Shown here piece by piece: positions 18,528 through 27,740 of a stretch of 57,791 nucleotides of DNA; the stretch's first letter is position 1, and every line of letters begins with the position of its first letter. The DNA is taken from the NCBI GenBank assembly GCA_049516635.1, contig JBEKSX010000008.1, positions 1-57,791 of the forward strand, written 5' to 3'. The translations under genes and the position numbers were made by a program. The notes under the pieces were generated by a model, which saw nothing but the letters and a program-made list of their open reading frames with translations, had not been told where the DNA came from and searched no databases. The stretch comes from JBEKSX01 sp049516635. GTDB taxonomy: Bacteria > Bacteroidota > Ignavibacteria > Tepidaquicellales > OLB5.

Positions 18528-20357
18528 TTATTTCACTTCATCAAATATTATTTTTAAAATTATTTTTATCTCTTCAGGATAAATTAGCATTTCTTTTTTT
18601 TCGTATTGATTTAGTCCCTCCATTCCATCTTTAAGAAAAGGATAAATGGATATAACTTTATCAAGATATTGCTTAGTTTTATCCAGACAACCTTTTTTAT
18701 AGTATGAAATAATTAAACCTATATAAGAGTCGATCTGTATATATGATGAATTTTCATAAACTTTATAAAAAAGTTCTATCGATTTTAAAAATAATTCAAT
18801 CGCTTTTTCTAAATTAGATTTTATAAAATATATCCAGCCAAGGTTATTATAAAACTCTCCACGATTGGGATTAATTGAAATAGCTTTTTTAAATTCAATC
18901 ATTGCTTCATCATATTTTTTTAACCGCATATAGGCGCCTCCTCTGCCATCATAATAGCGATATAAAATTTGTGAATCAGATTCCAATTCAATAGCTATAT
19001 TAAAATTTTTAATTGCTTCGTTAAATCTTTTCAATCTATAATTAATCAGGCCTTTAACATAATAAATATCAGGATAATGTGGTCTTAGTGAACTGCATTT
19101 ATCTAAATCATTCATTGCATCTTCAAACCGGTTAAGATGTGAATAAGCATTTCCTCTTAGTATATATGCTTCATATAGATCGTTCTTTAAATTGATTGCC
19201 TTTGTCAAAGCAGAAACAGATAATTCCGGAGACATATAATTAGTAATTAAATTAAAGTATCGTTGGATTTTTTTACCAATTAAGAGCAAAGCATTATAAT
19301 CGTCCAATACATTAATAATATTTTTTAAAAAATCATGTTTATCAAAATTACTGTCATCAATAAAATCAAGGTAAGCTTCGTCCACAGATATTTTATCTTT
19401 TTTAAAACTTATCAGCAGTTCTTTTGCTTCTAATTTTTTTAAATTATTATCCCACCCAAGCTTTGATAAGTTGAGCTCAAAAATTTTGCCTACAAGCTTA
19501 ATGTGATCAATGTAATAATCTTCCTTGTCATAATATAAACCTGCAAAGTTTAGCAGCTTTATTATTTGCATTATTTCCTGTTCGACATTACTTAAAGAAT
19601 TGTACCTTGTTTTCATGGCTTCCAGATCCATAAACAATGACCCGATATTACCATCAAAATGTTTTGGAATTTCTAAATTCAATTCTTTTGCAACATTCCC
19701 GCAGTTTTCTTTTTCTATTTTATCTATTTTAATTATTTTGAAAAGATTAATTTCATTTTCCAGGGTCTGCTTTAATTGGTTAAATTCATCTCCGGAACGG
19801 CAGGTAGCAATTATCAAACTATTTTTTATGATTGATGGAATTAACAGCTTAATTTCATTATATAAATTTATATCGTCTAAAATGATTATACGCTTCTTTT
19901 TTGATATCAGGTTTATTTGTTCCTGTAAATATATAATATCATTAACATGATGTTTCGGGTAAGCTATGTTAATTATTTTATTAATATTTTTCAAAGATTG
20001 ATAAACAGATCTTGTTTTTCCTGCAAGCGGACTGCCAAGAATTAACATGTGATTTTTATTTTCTGTATTTATAAAGTTTTCAATACACTCTTTAATTGAA
20101 TTATCAATATCTCTGTTGAAATATTTCTCATTGAAGTTTAAATATTCAGTACCTCTTGTTCTGAGCAGATCATAAGGTTTTAAATCGGAAGATCTTCCAA
20201 AATAATAGAATAAAGCTTTCTTTCTTTTTCTATTCTCTTTAAAATTTTTGAAAGGATGGGAAACAAATTCTATGATTACCGCGGCAATTATGGCAAGTAG
20301 AATAGCAATATAAAGTTCCAAAGGATGCTCATTAATATACTTAATTATTTCTTCCAT
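18528..20357 (-). CDS. Membrane-anchored STAND-like P-loop NTPase with C-terminal TPRs
   Basis: A 609-residue protein: one N-terminal transmembrane helix (about 15-33, then a basic stop), a P-loop NTPase domain at about 80-340 with Walker A GSPLAGKT (108-115), Walker B IIILDD (157-162) and an IIATCRSGDE sensor-like strand near 181-190, and TPR repeats from about 365 to 575. This order (NTPase then superstructure-forming repeats) is that of STAND signalling ATPases, many of which act in stress or defence sensing. Here the effector would have to be the membrane anchor, which is inference. The tail (LKDGMEGLNQYEK...ILKIIFDEVK) matches the tail of the TPR protein at 37442. The gene is very AT-rich and abuts the left end of the island. 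Confidence 0.75.
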   Translation of the reverse strand: MEEIIKYINEHPLELYIAILLAIIAAVIIEFVSHPFKNFKENRKRKKALFYYFGRSSDLKPYDLLRTRGTEYLNFNEKYFNRDIDNSIKECIENFINTENKNHMLILGSPLAGKTRSVYQSLKNINKIINIAYPKHHVNDIIYLQEQINLISKKKRIIILDDINLYNEIKLLIPSIIKNSLIIATCRSGDEFNQLKQTLENEINLFKIIKIDKIEKENCGNVAKELNLEIPKHFDGNIGSLFMDLEAMKTRYNSLSNVEQEIMQIIKLLNFAGLYYDKEDYYIDHIKLVGKIFELNLSKLGWDNNLKKLEAKELLISFKKDKISVDEAYLDFIDDSNFDKHDFLKNIINVLDDYNALLLIGKKIQRYFNLITNYMSPELSVSALTKAINLKNDLYEAYILRGNAYSHLNRFEDAMNDLDKCSSLRPHYPDIYYVKGLINYRLKRFNEAIKNFNIAIELESDSQILYRYYDGRGGAYMRLKKYDEAMIEFKKAISINPNRGEFYNNLGWIYFIKSNLEKAIELFLKSIELFYKVYENSSYIQIDSYIGLIISYYKKGCLDKTKQYLDKVISIYPFLKDGMEGLNQYEKKEMLIYPEEIKIILKIIFDEVK

Positions 20358-20982
20358 TTATAACTTTTTCTGCTTATCTAAGAAAGTCATTTATCAATCA
20401 ATAAATTATGGAAATTTTACATTATTTTGTATACATTTCTATATAAATATTCGTGTTGATCCTATTCAAAAAATAGTTAATAAAACTATTTAGCTGAAAT
20501 GAGAGGAAGAGCAAACATTAACACTAAAGTCCACTCCAGTTATTCGTTATATCAAGATTTTACAAATCAATTGAGGAGAGAATAGGATAGCCATGAGAAG
20601 AGCTTTTATTAATTTCGCTTTACCTCTGTGATAAGGTATAAATAATATTACATGATAACTAATAAATATAGCTTTTAAAATCCTATAAGCAACAGGTGAG
20701 AATTTATTATTAAATGCTAAAATATATGATGATCTGAATGAAGCAGTAAATTTGAAGAAGGAATTAAAAACAAATAAAAATGCTGAATTTTATCATTAGT
20801 TTCAAGAAAAGATAAAAGAGTTGGAAAATAAATTAAAAACAAAAGTCTAGAAATTGTGGATCCAAGCAATTCATCTCTTCAGTGAGGTAAATTAAAAAAT
20901 AGATCAGGATAGCAAATGTTAAGGTCAATCTTATTACCACATACTTATAGAAAAAAACTGACTCTATCCGAATCCTTTTTTC
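20358..20982. other. Left flank of the island with possible transposase relic
   Basis: About 620 AT-rich bases of chromosomal flank. Between about 20735 and 20910 interrupted frames read as lysine/glutamate-rich coiled coil followed by IVDPSNSSLQ, which faintly recalls the N-terminus of IS66-type transposases (coiled coil, then N-S-S). With several stops it is dead if real. Nothing else is recognised. Confidence 0.25.
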
Positions 20983-21027
20983 GTGAGGCTGGGAGGTCTC
21001 GAACCTCCGACCCTCTGCTTAAAAGGC
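20983..21027. repeat. attL: displaced 3' end of tRNA-Lys
   Basis: These 45 bases match 53914-53958 except at two positions. They are the minus-strand 3' part of the tRNA-Lys gene, from the discriminator base through the T arm to the anticodon loop. The two differences (20993 and 21008) fall on opposite sides of the T stem and compensate each other (GGAGG/CCTCC here, GCAGG/CCTGC in the intact gene). The sequence diverges abruptly after AAAAGGC, inside the anticodon arm, where tyrosine integrases often cross over. No functional tRNA is formed here. Confidence 0.88.
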
Positions 21028-21489
21028 GTGTAATGTGGTAATAACTGTTCAAAATACGGCACTTTTCGCAAGATTATTGCACTAATTTACACCAGTAATT
21101 ACCTTCTTAGTCACTAAAATAGTCACTAAAAAAGAGAACGGCAATTTTTAAAAATGAACGATTATTAGCTCTACTACTCCATACAGTTTCTCGGCGAGTA
21201 GATTTTCTTTCGGTACAAATATAATATATAAAACTGAAAATTGTTATGTCACTAAGATTTACATCACAAAAATGACATGACCGTAAATGAATAAAAGACG
21301 TACAAAGTCTAACTTAATTTCCAAAATGTATCGGATGAGAAATGACTAACATAAAGGCTGGGGTAATATACTTAGAAGAATAACAAGGGAAATTTAGAAT
21401 TGGGATTTACCACTTGGATTCCTGTTTACTAAAGATTCTATAGAAGTCTACTATATTAGGCAGTACTGCTATAATACAATTGATAATTA
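21028..21489. other. Left inner end of the island, non-coding
   Basis: About 460 bases between attL and the first cargo gene. They hold the paired arm-like motifs at 21108-21130 and a further GTCACTAA at about 21248. No gene is recognised. Confidence 0.5.
21108..21131. repeat. Putative integrase arm sites, left
   Basis: Two tandem copies of TAGTCACTAAAA with a 12-base period. The matching pair TAGTCACTAAAT-AAGTCACTAAA lies at 53857-53879 in the same orientation, inside the other end. Paired short direct repeats flanking the core on both sides are what arm-type binding sites of tyrosine integrases look like. Confidence 0.6.
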
Positions 21490-23301
21490 TTAGTCACTAG
21501 TTATTGGATTTCCAAAGAAACCTCTAATTTTCTCCTTTTGGGTAGTATAAATTCCATCAACAATCGTAGCTGTAATTAATTCTGCATCAATATTTTCAAC
21601 ATCAGCAAAGGATACTGTAATTGAGACATTATTATTATTGGGAGCATTTGGATCACAAACCAAGATTTTATATCTTTGATCTGATTTCGGAATCGGATGA
21701 TAACCTATAGCAATTACCTGATGATCGATATTCCAGTCGGTACCTCCTTCTCCACTAATTAGCACAATCGTAATCGGGCTGCCACCATCAAGCGTCGGCC
21801 TAATTACATTATTCCATTCTTGCACAGTTGCCCAGCCAACACTGTGTTCTGGATTCCACCAACTTCCCTGGTCAGGCCGCAGATTGTGCCATTCGTAAAT
21901 CTTTGACCATACTCCATCGAGAAGAGGTGTTGGTACTCCTAGTGGATTGAGTGGCGTTCCGATTGAGTCACATTGTCGACTCCAAATCTCGCTTAATAAA
22001 GGATCCCCATTACTTGGTAATGGAGTGTCCCTTGCAATTGGGATATCTTTGAAAAATCTATCCAAAGCGGTCCAACACCAGCCACCGCAATAACCCCATG
22101 GGTTATCAAAAGGCCAGCCATGAACTGAAGGAATAAAAGCTGTTACGACAATTTGAGCGTCCCAAATTGTTCCTGCCCCACTTTTCCCAATAACAAAGTT
22201 TCCCAAAGTATTGAGAATTGCAAAATAGTCACCTTCGCCTGGTGCTACATGAGTGTCCCATATTGGAGCGCCGTCTTCTTCCCTATATATTACGAAATTA
22301 CCATCTCCTTGCATTATTGCATAGTAATGTAGAGGGATAGGTGCAGGAGTTGGTGTGGTATTCAAGCAATGTTCGAGTGCTTTCTTTGCATTCGACAAGT
22401 CAGATTGGACCCTTCGTATCTCTGCAAGTAGTGCCGTTTTAGAACCGTGACCATGCTGGAGATCATCTTGTAATGAATGTAATTCTGATTCGATTGAATT
22501 GACTAAGTTTCTCTCGGCTTCACAAGGCGTAGATTGTGGCTGCTGTGGCGTATATGATGTTGGCTGATTAGAATATGTACACCAAACTGCACCATTGTCA
22601 GGAGATGGCAATTCACCACGATAAATGACTAAGTTGGCATCTTCTTGCATTACTAGACAATATTTCCCATTGCATGAGACTAAATACTCTCCAGCTGCTA
22701 GCCGATTAACACTTTCTAGACGGTATTTCCTGTTTATCCAAAGACAATTGCTAAAATCATTTATATCTGTTCCCCTATATACACCAAAAGTTCCATCATC
22801 ATGAATCGCAACAAAATAATCAGAAGTTGCTTCATGTACACCAATATCCCAGGTAAACGCTGGATGGGACCAACCACTTTCCAATATAAATGTTGCAAAA
22901 TCACCATCATTCTGCATAATAGCATAGGAATCACCTTCAGTGAATATTCTGCCTGTTGACCAGTAAACACTATGGCTGTCGGAAGGTCCTGATCCTTCGT
23001 AGAGAACAAGGTTACCGTCATGTTGCATTATCAAATAATATCTTGCTGACGGAGAAACTATATATTCTCCACCATTTAGGCGTTCATTGGTTTTGAGAGT
23101 ACTTTTTTGTGGTTGAGGTGGATGTGGAGATTTCAAACAATTTTCAAGTGCTTTTTTTGCATTTGCTAGCTCAGATTGTACTCTTCTTATCTCAGCAAGT
23201 AATGCTGTTTTAGAACCATGGCCATGATGGAGATCATCTTGTAATGAATGTAATTCAGATTCGAGAGAACTGACTAAGTTTCTTTCAGCTTCGCAAGGCA
23301 T
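21490..23301 (-). CDS. Coiled-coil / B-lectin / papain-like fusion protein
   Basis: A 603-residue protein without a signal peptide. Residues 2-56 form a charged coiled coil (CEAERNLVSSLESELHSLQ...) that is duplicated almost exactly at 260-313. After the first copy come bulb-lectin (GNA-like) repeats with the mannose-binding-type motif QxDxNxVxY in varied states: QHDGNLVLY 93-101, QNDGDFATF 130-138, HDDGTFGVY 167-175, QEDANLVIY 219-227. After the second copy there is QGDGNFVIY 331-339. The C-terminal ~215 residues resemble a papain-like peptidase: GYCGGWCW (Cys405 or Cys409), DHQVIAIGYH (His527) and CDPNAP (Asp550). Catalysis is not proven. A strong ribosome binding site (GGGAGG) fixes the start. 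It is last in a same-strand group of three. Confidence 0.72.
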   Translation of the reverse strand: MPCEAERNLVSSLESELHSLQDDLHHGHGSKTALLAEIRRVQSELANAKKALENCLKSPHPPQPQKSTLKTNERLNGGEYIVSPSARYYLIMQHDGNLVLYEGSGPSDSHSVYWSTGRIFTEGDSYAIMQNDGDFATFILESGWSHPAFTWDIGVHEATSDYFVAIHDDGTFGVYRGTDINDFSNCLWINRKYRLESVNRLAAGEYLVSCNGKYCLVMQEDANLVIYRGELPSPDNGAVWCTYSNQPTSYTPQQPQSTPCEAERNLVNSIESELHSLQDDLQHGHGSKTALLAEIRRVQSDLSNAKKALEHCLNTTPTPAPIPLHYYAIMQGDGNFVIYREEDGAPIWDTHVAPGEGDYFAILNTLGNFVIGKSGAGTIWDAQIVVTAFIPSVHGWPFDNPWGYCGGWCWTALDRFFKDIPIARDTPLPSNGDPLLSEIWSRQCDSIGTPLNPLGVPTPLLDGVWSKIYEWHNLRPDQGSWWNPEHSVGWATVQEWNNVIRPTLDGGSPITIVLISGEGGTDWNIDHQVIAIGYHPIPKSDQRYKILVCDPNAPNNNNVSITVSFADVENIDAELITATIVDGIYTTQKEKIRGFFGNPITSD

Positions 23302-23376
23302 AATAGCCTCCCTTCTTTTTTCTTTTAAGAGATTTCTAATTTAGATTACTTTGATTTTTACTGGAATGTAACAAAG

Positions 23377-23865
23377 CTAATTCTTTATTTTCTTATCAAT
23401 ATTTTGCATGCTATCTAGGCTTTTGAATTTCTTATACATAATTTCTTTTGTACTATTAATTTTTACTATATTTGCATCTATTTTTCCATTAGATACTTTG
23501 ATTGAGTCTAAGGTGTTTAATAAATTATCTTTATTATCGATTTGTTTTGTGGATTTTAATTTTGTTTCAACATAAATAAGTCGTTTTGAAATATTATCTT
23601 TCTCCTTTTTAATTTCATCAACTTGTGTAATGGTTGAATCATAATTACTTTTTAATTCGTTATATGTTTCTATGGTGATTTCACCTTTAGATGAAAGCGT
23701 AACTTTGTGCAAGATTGGTAACATGAGTAGAACAATACCAACTACCATGATCCAACCTCCATGAGGAGGTAATTTTTTATTCTTATAGAGCAAAATTAAA
23801 ATAAGTACTAAGAATGCTGTACCTAATATTATTCCAATTATAAATGTTATATTTTGAGGTTCCAT
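23377..23865 (-). CDS. Small membrane protein with coiled coil
   Basis: A 162-residue protein with two transmembrane helices (about 6-27 and 37-55) separated by a short basic loop, then a coiled coil (about 85-160) rich in Lys/Asp/Ile. I do not recognise it. It lies between the secreted 645-residue protein and the lectin fusion (61 and 75 bp gaps, same strand), so the three are probably one unit. A role as a membrane anchor or spanin-like partner is possible but is only inference from topology. Confidence 0.65.
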   Translation of the reverse strand: MEPQNITFIIGIILGTAFLVLILILLYKNKKLPPHGGWIMVVGIVLLMLPILHKVTLSSKGEITIETYNELKSNYDSTITQVDEIKKEKDNISKRLIYVETKLKSTKQIDNKDNLLNTLDSIKVSNGKIDANIVKINSTKEIMYKKFKSLDSMQNIDKKIKN

Positions 23866-23926
23866 AAGTTTAATTAAATAAAATTTTAAAAATATGAATC
23901 TATTTTAATATTATATTCTATATTTT

Positions 23927-25864
23927 TTAATGTCGTTCCCACTGTATATCTAAATTACCATAAATAGGAAATGGCTGATCATTATCCACAATAATTTGTG
24001 GCTGAGATGGATTATTATTTGATTTATCAAGGTAAAATGCGTTCCAATCTGCAAAATAATAACTTGTTGCTTCATAACTTGTTGTTTCAATTCCACCAGC
24101 GATGATATCAAGAGAAGCAAAACCTAAAAGAAGTGAATTTGTAATTGCTTCTACAAGTGGTATCAAATCTTTATTATAACCAGCAGTCAATTCTTCTTTT
24201 GATATGTGTCTTGAAATTGATCTAGGTAAATTGGCTTGATTATTCTCATCATTAGTTGGATCCATATTTATAATAACAGTAATTGCTTCTAATGAAGTAT
24301 ATTCAAATAAGATTCTTACTGTGGAACGAGTAACAAACCAATAACTGACTTTCAACTTATCATTCTTAAACATGCGGTTAGATGGTGGTCTTAAAGTTAT
24401 TTTTACAGTATATTGTTGAGAAAATGAGGGTATAATTATCTTAGGGTCAGCCTTTATTTGATAAGGAATAAGAGAAAAAGAAGCAAACGTAAGTTCCTTT
24501 TCAAAATGTTTAAAAAGAGGATCTTCTCCTTCCCAAAGGTAACCTTCTTTCATTATTTGACTTACCAGATATGGGTTTGATATGAATCTAGAAACTGTTG
24601 CATCATTATTCCATTTTGATGCATGCACGATTAAAAGAGGGGGGTGAATTTCAGTATGAAAATCATCATGTCCAGCATCAACAATCCAACGCCCGAGTAC
24701 AGCAACCCGATCTCCGAATTTCACTCTATAATCTCCTGGAACCAAATTGGAATCAGTTTCGACACCAAGTACCCCTTTGATTGGCATACCTAATTCCTTT
24801 TTTGCAGTATCAATTGCATCTCTAAACTCTCCATCAACATTCGGTCCATTATCAAAATTGTTTGGAGCTAAAATCCATTCAAATCTTTCGTCCGGTACGA
24901 TAAAGAACTCCCAATCAAAACCGAATGGATGAGTAAACGGCATATCATTTCCGGAGATTTTGGGATTAACAGCGTAACCTGAAATTCCTACACATGAACC
25001 ATCCTCTTTCCCGTTATCCAAAACCGGCATCCATTCAAATCTTGGGTCTTCACCACTTAACAATGTATTTTTATTGCAAAAGTTTTTAGCCCAATCGGGA
25101 TGATAATAAGAGTTTGTAAAGTCAGGAATCTGCGGATTATTATATTTCATTGTCAGAATTGGTGGGGCAGGATAAGTAAAGCTATTTATTCCGCTATACT
25201 CTTTTGGGACTCCATCAATAGTTAACGAAATACCCCAATTGTAGTTACCATGGTAAGGCAGATTCTTAAGGGAATATTTTTTTGAAGAATACAAACTGCC
25301 ATTTTCGTATGTGTAATCTTTCGTGCTATCTTCATAGCAGATACTGTTATCCCCTGAAAAAGATAAAATTAAATGGAATGTTACTTTCAAGGGATCATAT
25401 AAGGCAGATGATGTTGCAGGGGGAAGTTTTGGATAACCAGGGTATTTGGGTTTCAAATATACAGTGCGGCTATATGAACCACCAGGATCATGCCATTTCC
25501 ATTTGAAAATTAAAATAGTATCAGAACCAGACTCGATATCTCCCACAGTAAATCCATCCAGAGGATAAAGTAATTGAATCATTTGAGTTTTAATCATTTT
25601 GCCTTTTGCTACCAAATATTTTCTTCCCCAAAATTCCTTTAATAATTTAGCCTTTTCTTCTTTCATAATTTTGAAAGTATCAAGTAAGTTTTGATCATAA
25701 TAATCGTAAACCTGTTTTGATTCGTAGGTGTAGAGATTGGGATTTTTGAAGAGGTTTAAATAGCGGAATAATTGTTGATCAGGAGATGGTTTAATGTGAG
25801 AATTTAGTAATGAGCAAAAAAATAAAATGATAAAGATTGAAAGTGAAATGAATATCTTTTTCAT
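23927..25864 (-). CDS. Large secreted protein with GHDDFHTEIHPP motif, unknown function
   Basis: A 645-residue exported protein with a signal peptide at 1-23. No T9SS sorting domain is present. The most striking segment is about 300-412: FGFDWEFFIVPDERFEW, then GDRVAVLGRWIVDAGHDDFHTEIHPPLLIVHAS. The dense H399-D400-D401-x-H403-x-E405-x-H407 pattern would suit a metal site, perhaps in a hydrolase, but I do not know the family. The rest is beta-rich. It is first in a same-strand group with the 162-residue membrane protein and the lectin-peptidase fusion, which suggests a shared envelope or extracellular task. Confidence 0.68.
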   Translation of the reverse strand: MKKIFISLSIFIILFFCSLLNSHIKPSPDQQLFRYLNLFKNPNLYTYESKQVYDYYDQNLLDTFKIMKEEKAKLLKEFWGRKYLVAKGKMIKTQMIQLLYPLDGFTVGDIESGSDTILIFKWKWHDPGGSYSRTVYLKPKYPGYPKLPPATSSALYDPLKVTFHLILSFSGDNSICYEDSTKDYTYENGSLYSSKKYSLKNLPYHGNYNWGISLTIDGVPKEYSGINSFTYPAPPILTMKYNNPQIPDFTNSYYHPDWAKNFCNKNTLLSGEDPRFEWMPVLDNGKEDGSCVGISGYAVNPKISGNDMPFTHPFGFDWEFFIVPDERFEWILAPNNFDNGPNVDGEFRDAIDTAKKELGMPIKGVLGVETDSNLVPGDYRVKFGDRVAVLGRWIVDAGHDDFHTEIHPPLLIVHASKWNNDATVSRFISNPYLVSQIMKEGYLWEGEDPLFKHFEKELTFASFSLIPYQIKADPKIIIPSFSQQYTVKITLRPPSNRMFKNDKLKVSYWFVTRSTVRILFEYTSLEAITVIINMDPTNDENNQANLPRSISRHISKEELTAGYNKDLIPLVEAITNSLLLGFASLDIIAGGIETTSYEATSYYFADWNAFYLDKSNNNPSQPQIIVDNDQPFPIYGNLDIQWERH

Positions 25865-26389
25865 GTTGCAACCATTTTTTAAAATTATTTTAAAATATAT
25901 AGACTTTTAAAAACAATAAGATTAATTAGATTAGGACCAGTGAGTTGTATGGATATTTAAGAATAGAGAGACTCACTCAATATATGATGTGAGAATGAAA
26001 AAATACTGAGTGTAGAAGTAGAGGATGTATTTTATGGAGTGATTATAGAATATTCATTCTCTCTTTAATAATATTTAAAAGAATAAACTATAAAGCTGAA
26101 TATGATAGTCTATCCAGCCCGAAGAGCCATGAATTTCTATTAGTTGGTGTACTATAATATAATATTACATTTTTAGTATGTCAAGTGTTTTTAATATTAT
26201 GTATTTATAATTGTAAGTAACGAGATTTATATTGGCATATAAATTGTTTAATTGTTAAAAGGAATCTTTGTTTCTTATCGAATTACTAGATATTTAGATG
26301 GTTTTAGTTACTCTTTAATTATTTTTATTGTGTCTATAGGTTAACTTTATATAAACTTTCTTAAAGAAACTGGGTTTCAAATCTTTAAA
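25865..26389. other. AT-rich intergenic region before dinB
   Basis: About 525 bases between divergent transcription units. I see no gene or RNA. The right edge leads into the dinB promoter. Confidence 0.45.
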
Positions 26390-26397
26390 AATATGTA

Positions 26398-26436
26398 TTG
26401 ACTCTATCCATATATACCCATATATTTATATGGGTA
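26398..26436 (+). promoter_or_regulatory. dinB promoter with LexA-type operator over the -10
   Basis: TTGACT (26398-26403), a 17-base spacer and TATATT (26421-26426) make a canonical promoter. The 20-base near-perfect palindrome ACCCATATATTTATATGGGT (26417-26436) covers the -10. The identical palindrome sits in the same place in the promoter at 28425-28462, and a one-base-shorter version covers the lexA start. It is the obvious candidate operator for the LexA-like protein. Confidence 0.8.
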
Positions 26437-26516
26437 TTATGCAAAAGATAAGCTCATCTTTTTTCATCACGAGGGGAGGGGGTAAGGGCAGGAATATATT
26501 CAAGAGAGTTAGATTC

Positions 26517-27740
26517 ATGCCGATTTACTCCTTTCCGCATCATAAAGATCTGAATTATAAGATAGAAAAACATGACAGAAGGTACTTCTTGCACCTCGAT
26601 TTTGATGCTTTTTTCGCTCAGGTTGAACAACGGGATAATCCAAAGCTGAGGGGTAAACCGGTTTCAGTAGGAGGGAACGGGGGTATTAAGGGCATAGTTA
26701 TGACCTGTTCCTATGAAGCCAGGGCTTTGGGAGTTAAGACGGGAATGTCAGTTTTCGAGGCTAAACAGATTTGCCCGGAACTAATTTCCCTGCCCTGCTA
26801 CGGACCCAAATACGAGGCTATCCTATTAAATATTACTGAAGCGTTCATAAAGCTGGTACCGGAAGATTGTATAGAACAATACAGCATAGATGAATGTTTT
26901 CTTGAACTAACCCCGGTTGTAAAGGATTATTTTGATGCAATTAGATTTGCGCTAAAAATAAAGAAATTAGTTAAAAGAATGGAGAATCTCACAGTATCTG
27001 TGGGTTTGTCCTTTAATAAGTCATACGCTAAACTTGCTACTAAGTTTCGCAAACCTGACGGATTATCTGTTATCAGAGAAGAAAACAGACCGGACATTTA
27101 TACGCTTCCTGCAGTAAAATTGTGGGGAGTAGGCAATATGATTGAAAAACGTCTCGCTATGCTTGGAATATTTACAATTGGTGACTTGGCAAACTGCAAT
27201 TTCCACGCTGTCCATAAGGAGTTTGGCATTAACGGAGTAATACTAAGAAAGATTGCAAGAGGAGAGGATACAAGCACCATAGCAACGGGAAAACAAAAAA
27301 GAATAGAAAAATCTTTTAATCATCACCATACTCTTACAGAACCAATCTACAAAAACGAAGATGCAACAGATGAGATTAGGAGGATCGGAGAGTATATGTG
27401 CAGGAAAATGAGATATAAGAATCTTGCAGGTAAACACCTTTTTCTCACATTAAGGTTTGATGATCTTGGTTTTATTTCAGAGGACATCAAGTTATTCAGC
27501 CCAACCAATGACGAAAGAGATATCTTTGAAGCTGCTATGCATCTTTATAAAAGATTTCCAGAACCAGAACCCTTTCACAAGGTCAGGATGTTCGGGATGA
27601 CAATATTTGATCTTCATCCGGTTACAGGATACAATCTCGATCTTTTCAGGAAACAGCCAATTCTGCCTTACAAGGAATTGGATTATCTGAAAGAAAAGTA
27701 TGGGGAAAATATAATAAGGGTAGGTCTTACCAGATTATAA
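26517..27740 (+). CDS. dinB: Y-family DNA polymerase (DinB/Pol IV type)
   Basis: Translesion DNA polymerase of the Y family. The core begins HLDFDAFFAQVEQRDNPKLRGKPV, with the first metal-binding Asp in LDFD. The QYSIDECFLEL motif holds the second Asp-Glu pair. The helix-hairpin-helix region (VGNMIEKRLAMLGIFTIGDLA) and little-finger domain follow. YNLDLF near the end resembles the QL(S/D)LF clamp-binding motif with Asn for Gln. The frame extends upstream to an ATG at 26430, but that codon lies within the operator and upstream of the predicted transcript start, so I use 26517, which gives a normal N-terminus; 26439 is the alternative. Its last 6 bases overlap the convergent lexA gene. Likely damage-inducible. 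Confidence 0.93.
   Translation: MPIYSFPHHKDLNYKIEKHDRRYFLHLDFDAFFAQVEQRDNPKLRGKPVSVGGNGGIKGIVMTCSYEARALGVKTGMSVFEAKQICPELISLPCYGPKYEAILLNITEAFIKLVPEDCIEQYSIDECFLELTPVVKDYFDAIRFALKIKKLVKRMENLTVSVGLSFNKSYAKLATKFRKPDGLSVIREENRPDIYTLPAVKLWGVGNMIEKRLAMLGIFTIGDLANCNFHAVHKEFGINGVILRKIARGEDTSTIATGKQKRIEKSFNHHHTLTEPIYKNEDATDEIRRIGEYMCRKMRYKNLAGKHLFLTLRFDDLGFISEDIKLFSPTNDERDIFEAAMHLYKRFPEPEPFHKVRMFGMTIFDLHPVTGYNLDLFRKQPILPYKELDYLKEKYGENIIRVGLTRL

Noticed and set aside
20735..20910. IS66-type transposase gene
   Set aside because: Only a coiled-coil stretch and NSSL remain, with several stops; too weak to call as an insertion sequence.
20984..21027. A second tRNA-Lys gene
   Set aside because: The 5' acceptor and D arm are absent; only the 3' part is present, so it is an att scar.
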